DNA from: an uncultured Azospirillum sp.
Lineage (GTDB): Bacteria; Pseudomonadota; Alphaproteobacteria; RF32; CAG-239
Length of the DNA: 63,795 bases
Direction: 5' to 3'
Assembly (NCBI GenBank): GCA_902489795.1
Contig: CABUBU010000006.1
Location: forward strand, 1-63,795
The position numbers and the translations under genes are program-made. Positions 35,816-44,125 of this stretch are shown here, piece after piece; the first letter of the stretch is position 1; the number at the start of each line of letters is the position of its first letter. Below the pieces are notes generated by a model that saw nothing but the letters and a program-made list of their open reading frames with translations, made no database searches and had not been told where the DNA came from.

Positions 35816-36325
35816 TTAACCGCGACATATCTTGTCAAACACGATCCGCGAAGAACCGTCGGCAATATCAATCAGTCCGCAGAAGGCAAAGTTGTTTTTG
35901 CCGAGCACCCGGCGCATCGGCAGATTATCGCGGTGGGTGTCGATTTTCAGATAGTCTATGTTGCGGGCAAGCGACAGCTTTTCAGCATGCCGCAAAGCGG
36001 CCGAGGCCAGTCCGCGTCCCCGCCAAGCGGCGCCGACCGCCACCCGGTGAACGACGGCAAACCGCCCTTCCCGCCGCCAGCTGCCGTTATAGATTTTGTC
36101 ATAATCGGCATCGCCGTCAAAAGAAACGGCAAAAGAGGCGGCCACCTGCCCTTCTTCTTCCGCCACATAACAATTGCCGTCAACAATATCCCGTTCGATG
36201 ACGCCGGCGTTCGGATAACTCCGCTGCCACTGGTTAATGCCCTGTTCTTTCAAATTCCGTCTGGCCTCGTTGATGATTTCCATAATTGCCGGAAGATCGC
36301 TTAAACCGGCTGCTCTGATTTTCAT
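35816..36325 (-). CDS. GNAT family N-acetyltransferase
   Basis: This 169-residue protein has a complete GNAT fold: IRAAGLSDLPAIMEIINEA at the N-terminus, VHRVAVGAAWRGRGLASAAL with the acetyl-CoA loop RGRGLAS, then IDTHRDNLPMRRVLGKNNF. The pattern resembles cytoplasmic acetyltransferases acting on small molecules; substrate unknown. GGAG precedes the ATG. Confidence 0.9.
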   Translation of the reverse strand: MKIRAAGLSDLPAIMEIINEARRNLKEQGINQWQRSYPNAGVIERDIVDGNCYVAEEEGQVAASFAVSFDGDADYDKIYNGSWRREGRFAVVHRVAVGAAWRGRGLASAALRHAEKLSLARNIDYLKIDTHRDNLPMRRVLGKNNFAFCGLIDIADGSSRIVFDKICRG

Positions 36326-36353
36326 ATCGGTTCTCCTTTTTCAAAAATTAAAG

Positions 36354-36397
36354 AAACAAAAAAGAAACCGCCCGGTTCCTTACGAAACCGGGCGGTT
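36354..36397 (-). terminator. Terminator of the 44-residue membrane-protein gene
   Basis: Perfect 12-bp arms AACCGCCCGGTT/AACCGGGCGGTT (36366-36377 and 36386-36397) are followed on the minus strand by a T-rich run. Confidence 0.75.
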
Positions 36398-36423
36398 GAA
36401 AGTTTGATAAAAGCCGTAACAAA

Positions 36424-36558
36424 CTATGCCGTTTTCCGTAAGGTCAGGAACGGAATAACGGTGGTAGTGGTAACGGTTACGGCGGCAAAGGAAACGGCTG
36501 CCAGCGTCATTGCGGCGCGGCAGGCAAAACATTTATTTTCAGCCAAGGCAAAAAACAT
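36424..36558 (-). CDS. Small putative membrane protein, 44 residues
   Basis: The frame starts MFFALAENKCFACRAAMTLA, has a CxxC-like CFAC pair and one hydrophobic helix (about residues 15-40), and ends LRKTA. GAGGAA lies about 8 nt upstream of the ATG and a strong terminator follows, so it has the features of a real one-gene unit. It is too short for standard gene calling. Function unknown. Confidence 0.55.
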   Translation of the reverse strand: MFFALAENKCFACRAAMTLAAVSFAAVTVTTTTVIPFLTLRKTA

Positions 36559-36627
36559 ATTTTCCGTTTCCTCAAATAAATTAATGATAAGCTCAGATTA
36601 AAGACAGATTATCCGGCTGTCAATCTT

Positions 36628-37797
36628 TTATTTGTACGACCGACGAAAAATTTCAACGCATTCGTTTTCGTCAAGCGGTGCTGGATCCAGCGCAAACAGG
36701 CCGCCCATCGTTTCGCGCGCGGTTTGCGCATAGCGGCGCAGATTGCCGCCGTCAATGCCGTAGTCGGACATTTTCAAATCATCGACGCCGCAGGCTTTCT
36801 GCAGTTCAACCAGCGCAGCAACGAAATCCTCTGCCTTGTCAGCGTCTTTTCTGCCCAGCGCTTTGGCCATTGCCACCATCCGCTCGTCACAGGCATGCTT
36901 GTCGACAAAAGCCTGATAATAAGCACGGCTGATCATGATCAGCCCGGCACCGTGCGGCAAATTCGGATGCCAGGCAGACAACGCATGTTCCAAGCTGTGT
37001 TCGGAAATACAGCAGGAAGTAGACTCAACCATGCCCGACAGGGTGTTGGCCAGCGCCACGTCGGCGCGCGCTTCCCGGTCGGAACCGTCTTTGACGGCTT
37101 TGGCCAGACTGCGGCCGATCAGTTCGATCGCTTTTATGGCGTAAATGTCGCTTATCGGGGTGCTGCAGTTGGCAAGATAGCCCTCGGTGCTGTGAAAGAG
37201 GGCGTCAAATCCCTGATAGGCGGTCAGATGCGGCGGCACGGTCGTCATCAGTTCGGGATCAACAATCGAAAGCACCGGAAAGACTTCCGGCCAGCCGGCG
37301 CCGATTTTCTCATTGCTGTCTTCTTTGGTAATCACCGTCCAAGGATCAGCTTCGGTACCGGTGCCCGCGGTGGTGGTTACCGCCACGACCGGCAGAGGCA
37401 AATTTGCCAACGGTCGCCCTTTACCCGAACCGGCCGCAATATAATCCCAGTAGTCACCCGGGTTGGCCGCCATTACAGCAATCGCCTTGGCGGCGTCGAT
37501 CGGTGACCCGCCGCCCAGACCAAGCACGAAATCACAGGCTTCCACCCGAGCCAGGGCGGCGCCTTCCATAACGTTGTCTTTGCTCGGGTTGGGCTGAACT
37601 TTGTCAAACACGACATGCGCCGCACCGAAAAGGTCCAGTTCCTTTTCCACCCGCGCCAGATAACCGTTGGCACGGGTCGACTTGCCGTTGGAAATGACGA
37701 TCAGCGCCTTTTTGCCCGGCAGCTTCTGTTTGTGCAGATCGTTCAAACGGCCGGCACCGAACAAAATCCGGGTCGGAATATAATAGTCAAAATTCAT
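36628..37797 (-). CDS. Iron-containing alcohol dehydrogenase
   Basis: This 389-residue group III (Fe-type) dehydrogenase begins NFDYYIPTRILFGAGRL, has the NAD(P) motif GGGSPIDAAK, and metal-site segments GFDALFHSTEGYL and EHSLEHALSAWHPNLPHGAGL. These enzymes reduce aldehydes or ketones in fermentative metabolism (butanol/lactaldehyde type). AAAGGAGG stands 7 nt upstream of the ATG. It is a single gene. Confidence 0.93.
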   Translation of the reverse strand: MNFDYYIPTRILFGAGRLNDLHKQKLPGKKALIVISNGKSTRANGYLARVEKELDLFGAAHVVFDKVQPNPSKDNVMEGAALARVEACDFVLGLGGGSPIDAAKAIAVMAANPGDYWDYIAAGSGKGRPLANLPLPVVAVTTTAGTGTEADPWTVITKEDSNEKIGAGWPEVFPVLSIVDPELMTTVPPHLTAYQGFDALFHSTEGYLANCSTPISDIYAIKAIELIGRSLAKAVKDGSDREARADVALANTLSGMVESTSCCISEHSLEHALSAWHPNLPHGAGLIMISRAYYQAFVDKHACDERMVAMAKALGRKDADKAEDFVAALVELQKACGVDDLKMSDYGIDGGNLRRYAQTARETMGGLFALDPAPLDENECVEIFRRSYK

Positions 37798-37885
37798 CTT
37801 TAACCTCCTTTAACAATTGAGAAACTTTAGTTTCAGCATAGTGTCCCCTTTGTCCGTTGGCAAGCCGCAAAGGCATTTTTTCACC

Positions 37886-38012
37886 CGCAAACTTCCACCG
37901 GCCGGCGCAGGCGGCTGACCGTTCCAAAATATGTTCGTCCGCCCAAAAACTTCGCAAACCTTACGCTCGTGCAGAAACATCTGCATCTATCGCCCACACA
38001 GACGTTCAAAAC
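37886..38012 (-). repeat. Dispersed intergenic repeat, copy 2
   Basis: Closest partner of 1405-1537: shared blocks CTTCCACCGGC, ACCGTTCCAAAA, a CTTCGCAA core, TCTGCATCT and ACACAGACGTTC in the same order. It again lies just beyond a minus-strand terminator and before the next gene. Confidence 0.55.
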
Positions 38013-38013
38013 A

Positions 38014-38050
38014 TAAAAAAAGCCCGCTCCCCGCAAGGAAACGGACTTTT
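38014..38050 (-). terminator. Terminator of the acyl carrier protein pair
   Basis: An 11-bp stem with G-U pairs (38021-38032 with 38037-38047) has T runs on both strands. Confidence 0.75.
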
Positions 38051-38064
38051 TATCAACCGGCGGC

Positions 38065-38367
38065 TCACAAAAGGCCGCTTTCTTTTTGCAAACGGACAAT
38101 GTCCGTACAGCTATCACGCAGAGTGTCGCATTTGTCCCACCCGGCTCGATGAATGTCAACGCGAATGTCAAATGCCTTTTCCGCTCTGCCCGCAACAATC
38201 AGCACATCCAGCGAATCGGCGCCCAGATCGGCCAGCCGATCGGAGAGCTTCAGTTCGCATTTTTCAAGCGACAACGTGTCAGTTACGAGGGGACAAAACC
38301 TGGCAAACACCGCCTGAATTTCCCGCTCGTCGGCAGAAAATTCTTTGTCTTTTCTTTCTTTTCCCAT
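38065..38367 (-). CDS. Acyl carrier protein-like protein 1
   Basis: This 100-residue protein carries an ACP core with the phosphopantetheine site GADSLDVLIV (Ser in DSLD). The C-terminal half departs from the housekeeping ACP: FDIRVDIHRAGWDKCDTLRDSC. It shares W-x-K-x-x-TL-x-x-x-C with the upstream ACP, showing a tandem duplication. No ketosynthase or other partner is close, so the acyl pathway it serves is unknown. Confidence 0.88.
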   Translation of the reverse strand: MGKERKDKEFSADEREIQAVFARFCPLVTDTLSLEKCELKLSDRLADLGADSLDVLIVAGRAEKAFDIRVDIHRAGWDKCDTLRDSCTDIVRLQKESGLL

Positions 38368-38390
38368 AGGCAGACGATTAAACCGGCGGC

Positions 38391-38690
38391 CTACCGACGG
38401 TCGGTTTCCCTTAATGTGCGGAAAATGCCGGAACAGGTCTCGTACAAGGTGGAGTTTTTTTCCCAGCCGTCGTTTTCATCAATATGAATTTCCAGCAGTT
38501 TGTCAATTTCCATCATCACATAGGCCATGTCCAGAGAATCAGCGCCCAAATCGTCTCGCCAACGGGCGTCAAGCACAACTTCCTTCTCCTTGCATCCCAC
38601 TTCTCTGACGATCACGCTTCCGATTTTGTCAAGCACGGCCTGAGCCTCTTCTCTGCTGACCGCGGATTTTTTTGCATTACAGTTTTCCAT
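38391..38690 (-). CDS. Acyl carrier protein-like protein 2
   Basis: This 99-residue ACP has LGADSLDMAYVMMEIDKLLEI around the 4'-phosphopantetheine serine. The tail DGWEKNSTLYETCSGIFRTL matches the pattern of the next ACP 23 nt downstream. The start at 38690 is chosen because the extra N-terminal codons in the longer frame (to 38837) do not fit the family. The pair likely works with an unseen synthase. Confidence 0.85.
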   Translation of the reverse strand: MENCNAKKSAVSREEAQAVLDKIGSVIVREVGCKEKEVVLDARWRDDLGADSLDMAYVMMEIDKLLEIHIDENDGWEKNSTLYETCSGIFRTLRETDRR

Positions 38691-38871
38691 AAAATTATAT
38701 GATAAAAAATTATTTTCCCGTCCGATATAGCATGCCGGCCGCTTTTTGTCAATCAGGAACCGCATTTTCCGCCTAAGCCGCCATAAAAAAGCAACAAAAA
38801 GAATTTGCGTTTCGCCTTTTTGGTGCTTTTTGGACAAAAAAATATCATATCAAAGCAAACGGATTACAACC

Positions 38872-39816
38872 ATGTCTGACCTGCAGGAAAATTTAACCGC
38901 GGCCGGAGCCGCTCTCGAATCGGGCGAAAAAATCGCCGGCATAATCAAAGCGGCATCCCAAGCCGACGCCCTCTCCCCCATTGAGCTTAACCGCTGCCTT
39001 CGCATCGGCGCGGACGAAGCCAGGCGCATTTATTACCGGGAAAAGAAACATGCTCCGCTGCTGCCGTCCGACGGAAGCGAGCGGCTGAAAGAAATAAAAA
39101 AACTTTTTACCGGCAAAGGTCTTGCCGCCGATGATGAATGTTTCAAGCATATTTTGCTTGAAGCGCCGGCGCTTCTGTTTCTGCCGGCGGCGACAATTGA
39201 AGAAAACATCAAAAGCCTCTGCCGCTTTCCCGGACTGTCGGCAATCGACGAGGAAGCATACCGTCGGGCGGTCTTAAAGCAGCCGCGGCTGCTTTATCTG
39301 CGGCCGCAGACGATTGCGGACAACATCCGCGGACTGGTCAATCACCCCGCACTTTGCGGACGCGAAGGCAAACCGTTGCTCAAATACCGGGAATACATTG
39401 CGGCAGCCCTCAAACGCCCGCGGCTGCTTTATCAGTCGCTGGAAACGATCGCCGCCAACGTCAGCCGTCGTCAGTCATCCGCTGCTGAAAGATGATGACG
39501 GCAAGCCGCTGTTTACAACGGAAACCTATCTGCAAACGGCGCTGAAAAAACCGCAGTTGTTTTTGCACACACCGGAAACCGTAGTCGAGCATGTTACGCG
39601 CTTTCTTCGCCATCCGGCCTTCGCCGACGAAAACGGCAACAACGACTGCCGCAAGGCGACTTTTCCGCAGATTTGCCGGAACGCGACTATGAACGGCTTT
39701 ACCGGCGGCACCGGATCGTCGTTGCGGACGGACGTGCAAACGTGCTTGCGCCGCGGACGGCTTCCGTCTACGGCATTGACATTATCCGCAGCCTCAGGGC
39801 GGAAAAAGAAAAATAA
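38872..39816 (+). pseudogene. Helical-repeat protein broken by two frameshifts
   Basis: The first part (38872-39495) contains ~45-residue repeats around AAALKRPRLLYQSLETIAANV-like sentences. The same repeat pattern continues in another frame from about 39460 (SHPLLKDDDGKPLF, LKKPQLFLHTPETVVEHV). A third frame carries a coherent C-terminus (LPERDYERLYRRHRIVVADG to EKEK) ending at 39816. The P-x-LL-x-x-x-x-x-TI rhythm loosely recalls mTERF-like repeats. Two frameshifts in one gene suggest inactivation, unless they are assembly errors. Confidence 0.65.
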
Positions 39817-39854
39817 CCGTCCTAAAAAAGAAAAATCCCCCTTTATTGCACAAA

Positions 39855-39894
39855 AAAACTTCCGTCGTCCTTCTCGGACGCGGAAGTTTTTTTT
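39855..39894 (+). terminator. Terminator after the helical-repeat gene
   Basis: AAAACTTCCG and CGGAAGTTTT form the outer stem with further pairing TCGTCC/GGACG inside, followed by a T run. Confidence 0.75.
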
Positions 39895-39910
39895 CATAAC
39901 GGAAAGAATT

Positions 39911-40780
39911 TCAGCCGATAAAAAAAGCTTCTTCGGCACTGGCATCAAACACCTTATTGCCGACGGCGATTGCTGCTCGGTCAAACAACTCTATTTCACC
40001 GTGTTCCTCAATGCGTTTTTCCCCGTCAAAAAACATTAACGTGCCGTTTTTGTCACTGTCCCGGTCATAAACCAGAACCGCCGGCAGGTCGAAATTTTCC
40101 GGCAGGCAGTCAGAGCCTTCATAAACCTTTTTCCACGCGTCGCCGGCGGCAAACAGCAAAACGCTGCCGCCTCTCACCTGCAGTTTCCGATATCCCCCCT
40201 GCGGACCGGCTTTGATGCGGTAACCGTCGCAAAACAGGTCATAGCGACCATCCGGAGACTGCGCAATGCTTTCTTTCCCGTCCGCAGCCGGTATAAAAGA
40301 AACGTATCTACGCGTTTCAAAAGCATCTGTTTCCTCATTAAGGGCGGAAATGTTCCAGTTGCCGCTTTCCAGACGCTCGCCGAAAATATCGCCGGCAAGG
40401 ATCTTTTTGCCCAGATAGATATCTCCCAAAAACACTTCTCGACCGTTTTCCAGCTTTTGTTTTCCCGGCCGGTGATTGAGCCAAAACCAGCCGTCGGTCA
40501 GATGATATACAAAATCGGCGCCGAAAAGCTTAAACTCAAAAACATCGCGCGGACCGCAAACCAACGGTCCCGTCAGATTCCGCCAGGGAAAATAAAAAAG
40601 GTCGAACACGCGGTCTTTTTTGCGCATTACGGCAACCGCCGCGTTTGCAAACTGCCAGTAGTTCAAACCGGACGAAACTTCGCACTCTGCCGCAGCCGTC
40701 GTTTTTTTCATCAGCAAACGGCAGCGCACTTCCCGGTTGTCATTCTCTTTTTCCAGTCTTACATTGTTTCCGTAAATCAT
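39911..40780 (-). CDS. Hypothetical protein, 289 residues
   Basis: No family is recognised. The protein is soluble, without signal peptide, rich in aromatics and beta-type patterns (LFYFPWRNLTGPLVCGPRDVFEFKLFGADFVY is one such region, 59-92). Intact frame, codon use like the neighbours and a short AT-rich upstream region support a real gene. Confidence 0.65.
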   Translation of the reverse strand: MIYGNNVRLEKENDNREVRCRLLMKKTTAAAECEVSSGLNYWQFANAAVAVMRKKDRVFDLFYFPWRNLTGPLVCGPRDVFEFKLFGADFVYHLTDGWFWLNHRPGKQKLENGREVFLGDIYLGKKILAGDIFGERLESGNWNISALNEETDAFETRRYVSFIPAADGKESIAQSPDGRYDLFCDGYRIKAGPQGGYRKLQVRGGSVLLFAAGDAWKKVYEGSDCLPENFDLPAVLVYDRDSDKNGTLMFFDGEKRIEEHGEIELFDRAAIAVGNKVFDASAEEAFFIG

Positions 40781-40875
40781 AGTTCTGTTATTTTTAATAA
40801 TTAAACATAAAATATTATCGCGGACGGAAATTTAACAAAAAATTTCCGTCTTGGCAAGCAAATACATTCCGTTTT

Positions 40876-41346
40876 TCAAACCGTCAGCCGGGCAGTCTTC
40901 AGGCCGACGATTTCTTTGAGCGCAGCGAGCGGCGCCTCAATCTGAAAACCGATTTTGCCGGCGCTGAAAATGATCGTCGCAAAGTCCGCGGCGGTTTCAT
41001 CGGCAAAAGTCGGAAACGGCTTTTTCATCCCGAGCGGCGAACAACCGCCGTGAACATAGCCGGTCAGGCCGAGAAGCTCTTTTGACTTGACCATCTCGAC
41101 CGACTTTTCGCCGGCGGCGGCCGCCGCTTTTTTCAGATCCAGCTCTTCCGCCACCGGAATCATAAAGACATAATGCTGACGTGACTTTCCGACCGTCACC
41201 AGGGTTTTAAACACCTGCTTCGGATTCTGGCCGAGCGCCGTCGCCACTTCTATCCCGCTCAAGGCTCGGCTGCCGTCATAACTGTATGATCGGTAGTCAA
41301 TCTTATGCCGGTCGAGTATCCGCATGGCGTTGGTTTTGCTTTCCAT
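40876..41346 (-). CDS. ybaK: Cys-tRNA(Pro)/Cys-tRNA(Cys) deacylase YbaK
   Basis: This 156-residue protein of the YbaK/EbsC family shows ALGQNPKQVFKTLV with the conserved Lys, VPVAEELDLKKAA, and LLGLTGYVHGGCSPLGMKK. The family hydrolyses mischarged Cys-tRNA(Pro). It lies close after the lipoprotein gene (14 nt) in the same direction. Confidence 0.93.
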   Translation of the reverse strand: MESKTNAMRILDRHKIDYRSYSYDGSRALSGIEVATALGQNPKQVFKTLVTVGKSRQHYVFMIPVAEELDLKKAAAAAGEKSVEMVKSKELLGLTGYVHGGCSPLGMKKPFPTFADETAADFATIIFSAGKIGFQIEAPLAALKEIVGLKTARLTV

Positions 41347-41360
41347 CGTTTCCTCTCTTT

Positions 41361-42002
41361 TTAATTTTCCACCCGTATGGTCAGCGCCGGGAACAACTCG
41401 TCATCGCTGCCTAAATGGCTGAAACGGATGTCTCCGGCAGCGTCCGCCGTCAGCAGCGATTTGAAGGGATGCGCTTCCCGCCGGCCCTCAAAAGAATAGC
41501 GGTGATAAGACTGTTCCGTATCGTTAAGCAGAAGAAAACTCAGGCTGCCGAACAACGGTTTTCTGACTGTCAGCACACCGTTTTCGGCCGTCGAAATTTT
41601 TACGACAGTCAATCCGGGGAACAGCTTTTCCACTTCTTCGGGCGACAATTTACGCACCTCGAAAGCGTTGTCGCGATATACCGTTTCGGTAAAATACAGA
41701 TCGTTTTGGTTATATCCTATCAAACGGCCGTTTAACAGGAACTCACAGGTCGAAGCGGGCGAAAAGCCTGCTTTCCCTGCCGTATATTGCGAATAACTGC
41801 CCGTACCCGGCGAAACGGACCTGGTAAACACCGTGCGGTCTTCCGCCATGCCGCCTTCCGACCAGACGCCGGCCGCGGGAGAATAGACCACCTGCGCCCT
41901 TTCCCCGACCGCTGCCGCCGTCACCTCCGGCGGCAGCCGGTAATCGGCGGCGCAGCCGCTTAAAAAACAAAGGCACATCCCTGTGAAAAAAACGCTTTTC
42001 AT
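41361..42002 (-). CDS. Hypothetical lipoprotein
   Basis: This 213-residue protein has a signal peptide with lipobox LSGC (Cys17), then a beta-rich body. No family is recognised. Located at the inner or outer membrane; upstream of ybaK with 14 nt between. Confidence 0.65.
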   Translation of the reverse strand: MKSVFFTGMCLCFLSGCAADYRLPPEVTAAAVGERAQVVYSPAAGVWSEGGMAEDRTVFTRSVSPGTGSYSQYTAGKAGFSPASTCEFLLNGRLIGYNQNDLYFTETVYRDNAFEVRKLSPEEVEKLFPGLTVVKISTAENGVLTVRKPLFGSLSFLLLNDTEQSYHRYSFEGRREAHPFKSLLTADAAGDIRFSHLGSDDELFPALTIRVEN

Positions 42003-42141
42003 TTACACCCCTCCGCAAACTTTGCGCATTAAAACTTTCATTGTATACAATTAAACCCAATATCTATGAGATTCAATAATTTTGTAGAGGTTGTATTGCA
42101 GGAGACGCACAACATATTAATTTTCTAAAAGGAGGAAGACC

Positions 42142-42330
42142 ATGAATGAATTGCATTTTCTGATTCATAACCTTTCCGATCTGGCGCCGAACCACGACCG
42201 CCGCCCTCATTGCCGGGTCGTCGACATTCTGGTGGAAAACTGGGCGGGCGGACAATACATCACCTACAATTACCGGGAACATATCATGCGGATCAGACAC
42301 CGACCGGAAACGGCCGTTGTCAAAAACTGA
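42142..42330 (+). CDS. Small hypothetical protein, 62 residues
   Basis: Starts after a strong AAAAGGAGG site. The sequence (MNELHFLIHNLSDLAPNHDR...) is rich in His, Asn and Arg, with no membrane segment. No family recognised. The good ribosome-binding site is the main support. Confidence 0.55.
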   Translation: MNELHFLIHNLSDLAPNHDRRPHCRVVDILVENWAGGQYITYNYREHIMRIRHRPETAVVKN

Positions 42331-42491
42331 GGCAAACGCGCACCGCCGTTCCGTACGGCGGACAAAAAGGCAAAGTGTACTTATTTTTGGTTACCCCACA
42401 CCGACTTTTACCTACTACCGCAATTTTGCGACCATGGTATAGTTCGTTTTGTGATTACCATAACTTAACCGAAAAAGGAGGGTATTAAAAA

Positions 42492-42725
42492 ATGGGACAG
42501 GCGATAAAGAAAAAGACGATTCCGGGAAACGACGATGAACGCGACATCATGCTCATCGGGAAAATTTACAAAAGTTTCGAGGCTCTGGAAGAAACGCTCG
42601 GAAAGCTGCAGCTTGAAGAGCCCCTGTTTATTACCTACATGGCAAAGAAGTCTTTTGCCGACACCGTTTTTTCACAAATCAAACATAATAACGAAAAAAC
42701 GCAGATTCAACGTTTCATCAACTGA
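42492..42725 (+). CDS. Small hypothetical protein, 77 residues
   Basis: Starts after AAAAGGAGGG. It encodes a basic N-terminus and a helical region (IGKIYKSFEALEETLGKLQL). No family recognised. It ends 2 nt from the convergent cysS stop. With the previous gene it forms a pair of small genes with near-perfect ribosome-binding sites. Confidence 0.55.
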   Translation: MGQAIKKKTIPGNDDERDIMLIGKIYKSFEALEETLGKLQLEEPLFITYMAKKSFADTVFSQIKHNNEKTQIQRFIN

Positions 42726-42727
42726 AA

Positions 42728-44113
42728 TCAGCATTTTTTCCAGGTGGTGCCGGAAGGCGTGTCCTCCAGCACAATGCCCGCCGATTTCAACTGATTGCGG
42801 ATTTCGTCCGCCCGCGCATAGTTCTTTTCCTTTTTGGCAAGGGCGCGCTCTTCTATCAAACGGTTGATCTCATTCTCGTCGAGCGGTCCGCCGGCCCCCT
42901 GCTTAAACCAGCTTTCGGGATCCTGATACAAAAGGCCGAGAACGGCAGCCGAGGCAACGAGCTTCGACTTGGCTTCCCTGCGCTCTTCCGCGCTTTCCGC
43001 CTTGTTCAGGGTGTTGACCAACTCGTGGAGAACCGACAAGGCCAGCGGCGTGTTGAGGTCGTCGCAAAGAGCTTCCATCACTCTGGCGTCAGGGCGTACG
43101 CCGGCATCAACCTCGATATCCGCCGTTTTGAGCAGAGCGTTGTAAAACTTGTCCAAAACCGTTTTTGCCTGCTTCAGCCCGTCAAAAGTGAAATTGAACG
43201 GCTGATGATAATGGGTGCCGATAAACAGCAGCCGGAGAGCTTCCGCCGGATATTCCCCGATCAGCTGGTTGACGGTATAAAAATTGCCGAGCGATTTGGA
43301 CATTTTGACTCCGTCCACCATCAGCATGCCGGCATGCACCCAGTAACGGGCAAAAGTATCGTTCGGATGGGCGCACATTGACTGCGCGCATTCGTTTTCA
43401 TGGTGAGGGAAAATCAGATCCGACCCGCCGCCGTGAATGTCAAACGAATTGCCGAGATATTTTGAGCTCATGGCCGAACATTCCAGATGCCAGCCCGGAC
43501 GGCCGTAGCCCCAGGGACTGTCCCAGCCGGGCTGGCCGGCTTCGGAAGGCTTCCACAAAATGAAGTCGGCCGGATTTTTCTTGTAACCGGCCACCTCAAT
43601 CCGCGCGCCGGCCAGCATTTCCTTCATGCTGCGGCCGGAAAGGAAGCCGTAGTTTTTCATCGAATCGACGGAAAACAAAACATGTCCTTCGGCCTCATAG
43701 GCATGGCCGTTTTTAAGCAGCAGTTCGACCAGCTCAATCATCTCGTTGACAAACTCGGTCGCCCGCGGACGAAAATCGGGATCAGCCACGTTCAAAGCAT
43801 GCATGTCGTCCAGATACCACTGATAAGTTTCCCGGGTGATTTCACTGATTGGCTTGCCGGTTTCCTGATGCTTGTTTAAAATCTTATCATCAATGTCGGT
43901 AATGTTGGAAACGTAAGTTACACGGTCTTTGCCGTAAACCTCGCGCAAAACCCGGTTGAGCACGTCAAAAACCACCGCCGACTTGGCATTGCCGAGGTGC
44001 GCACGGTCATAAACCGTCGGCCCGCAGACATACATGCGAACGTTGTTTTCGTCCAACGGAACAAATTTCTCCTTGCGGCGTGTCAGCGTATTGTGCAGAT
44101 ACATTTCCGGCAT
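42728..44113 (-). CDS. cysS: Cysteinyl-tRNA synthetase
   Basis: This 461-residue class I synthetase has YVCGPTVYDRAHLGNAK (HIGH-type motif), zinc ligands including GWHLECSAMS and HHENECAQS, and the KMSKSLGNF signature. It charges tRNA-Cys. Full length for the family. It lies 12 nt after gltX in the same direction. Confidence 0.98.
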   Translation of the reverse strand: MPEMYLHNTLTRRKEKFVPLDENNVRMYVCGPTVYDRAHLGNAKSAVVFDVLNRVLREVYGKDRVTYVSNITDIDDKILNKHQETGKPISEITRETYQWYLDDMHALNVADPDFRPRATEFVNEMIELVELLLKNGHAYEAEGHVLFSVDSMKNYGFLSGRSMKEMLAGARIEVAGYKKNPADFILWKPSEAGQPGWDSPWGYGRPGWHLECSAMSSKYLGNSFDIHGGGSDLIFPHHENECAQSMCAHPNDTFARYWVHAGMLMVDGVKMSKSLGNFYTVNQLIGEYPAEALRLLFIGTHYHQPFNFTFDGLKQAKTVLDKFYNALLKTADIEVDAGVRPDARVMEALCDDLNTPLALSVLHELVNTLNKAESAEERREAKSKLVASAAVLGLLYQDPESWFKQGAGGPLDENEINRLIEERALAKKEKNYARADEIRNQLKSAGIVLEDTPSGTTWKKC

Positions 44114-44125
44114 TTTTCTCTCCTT

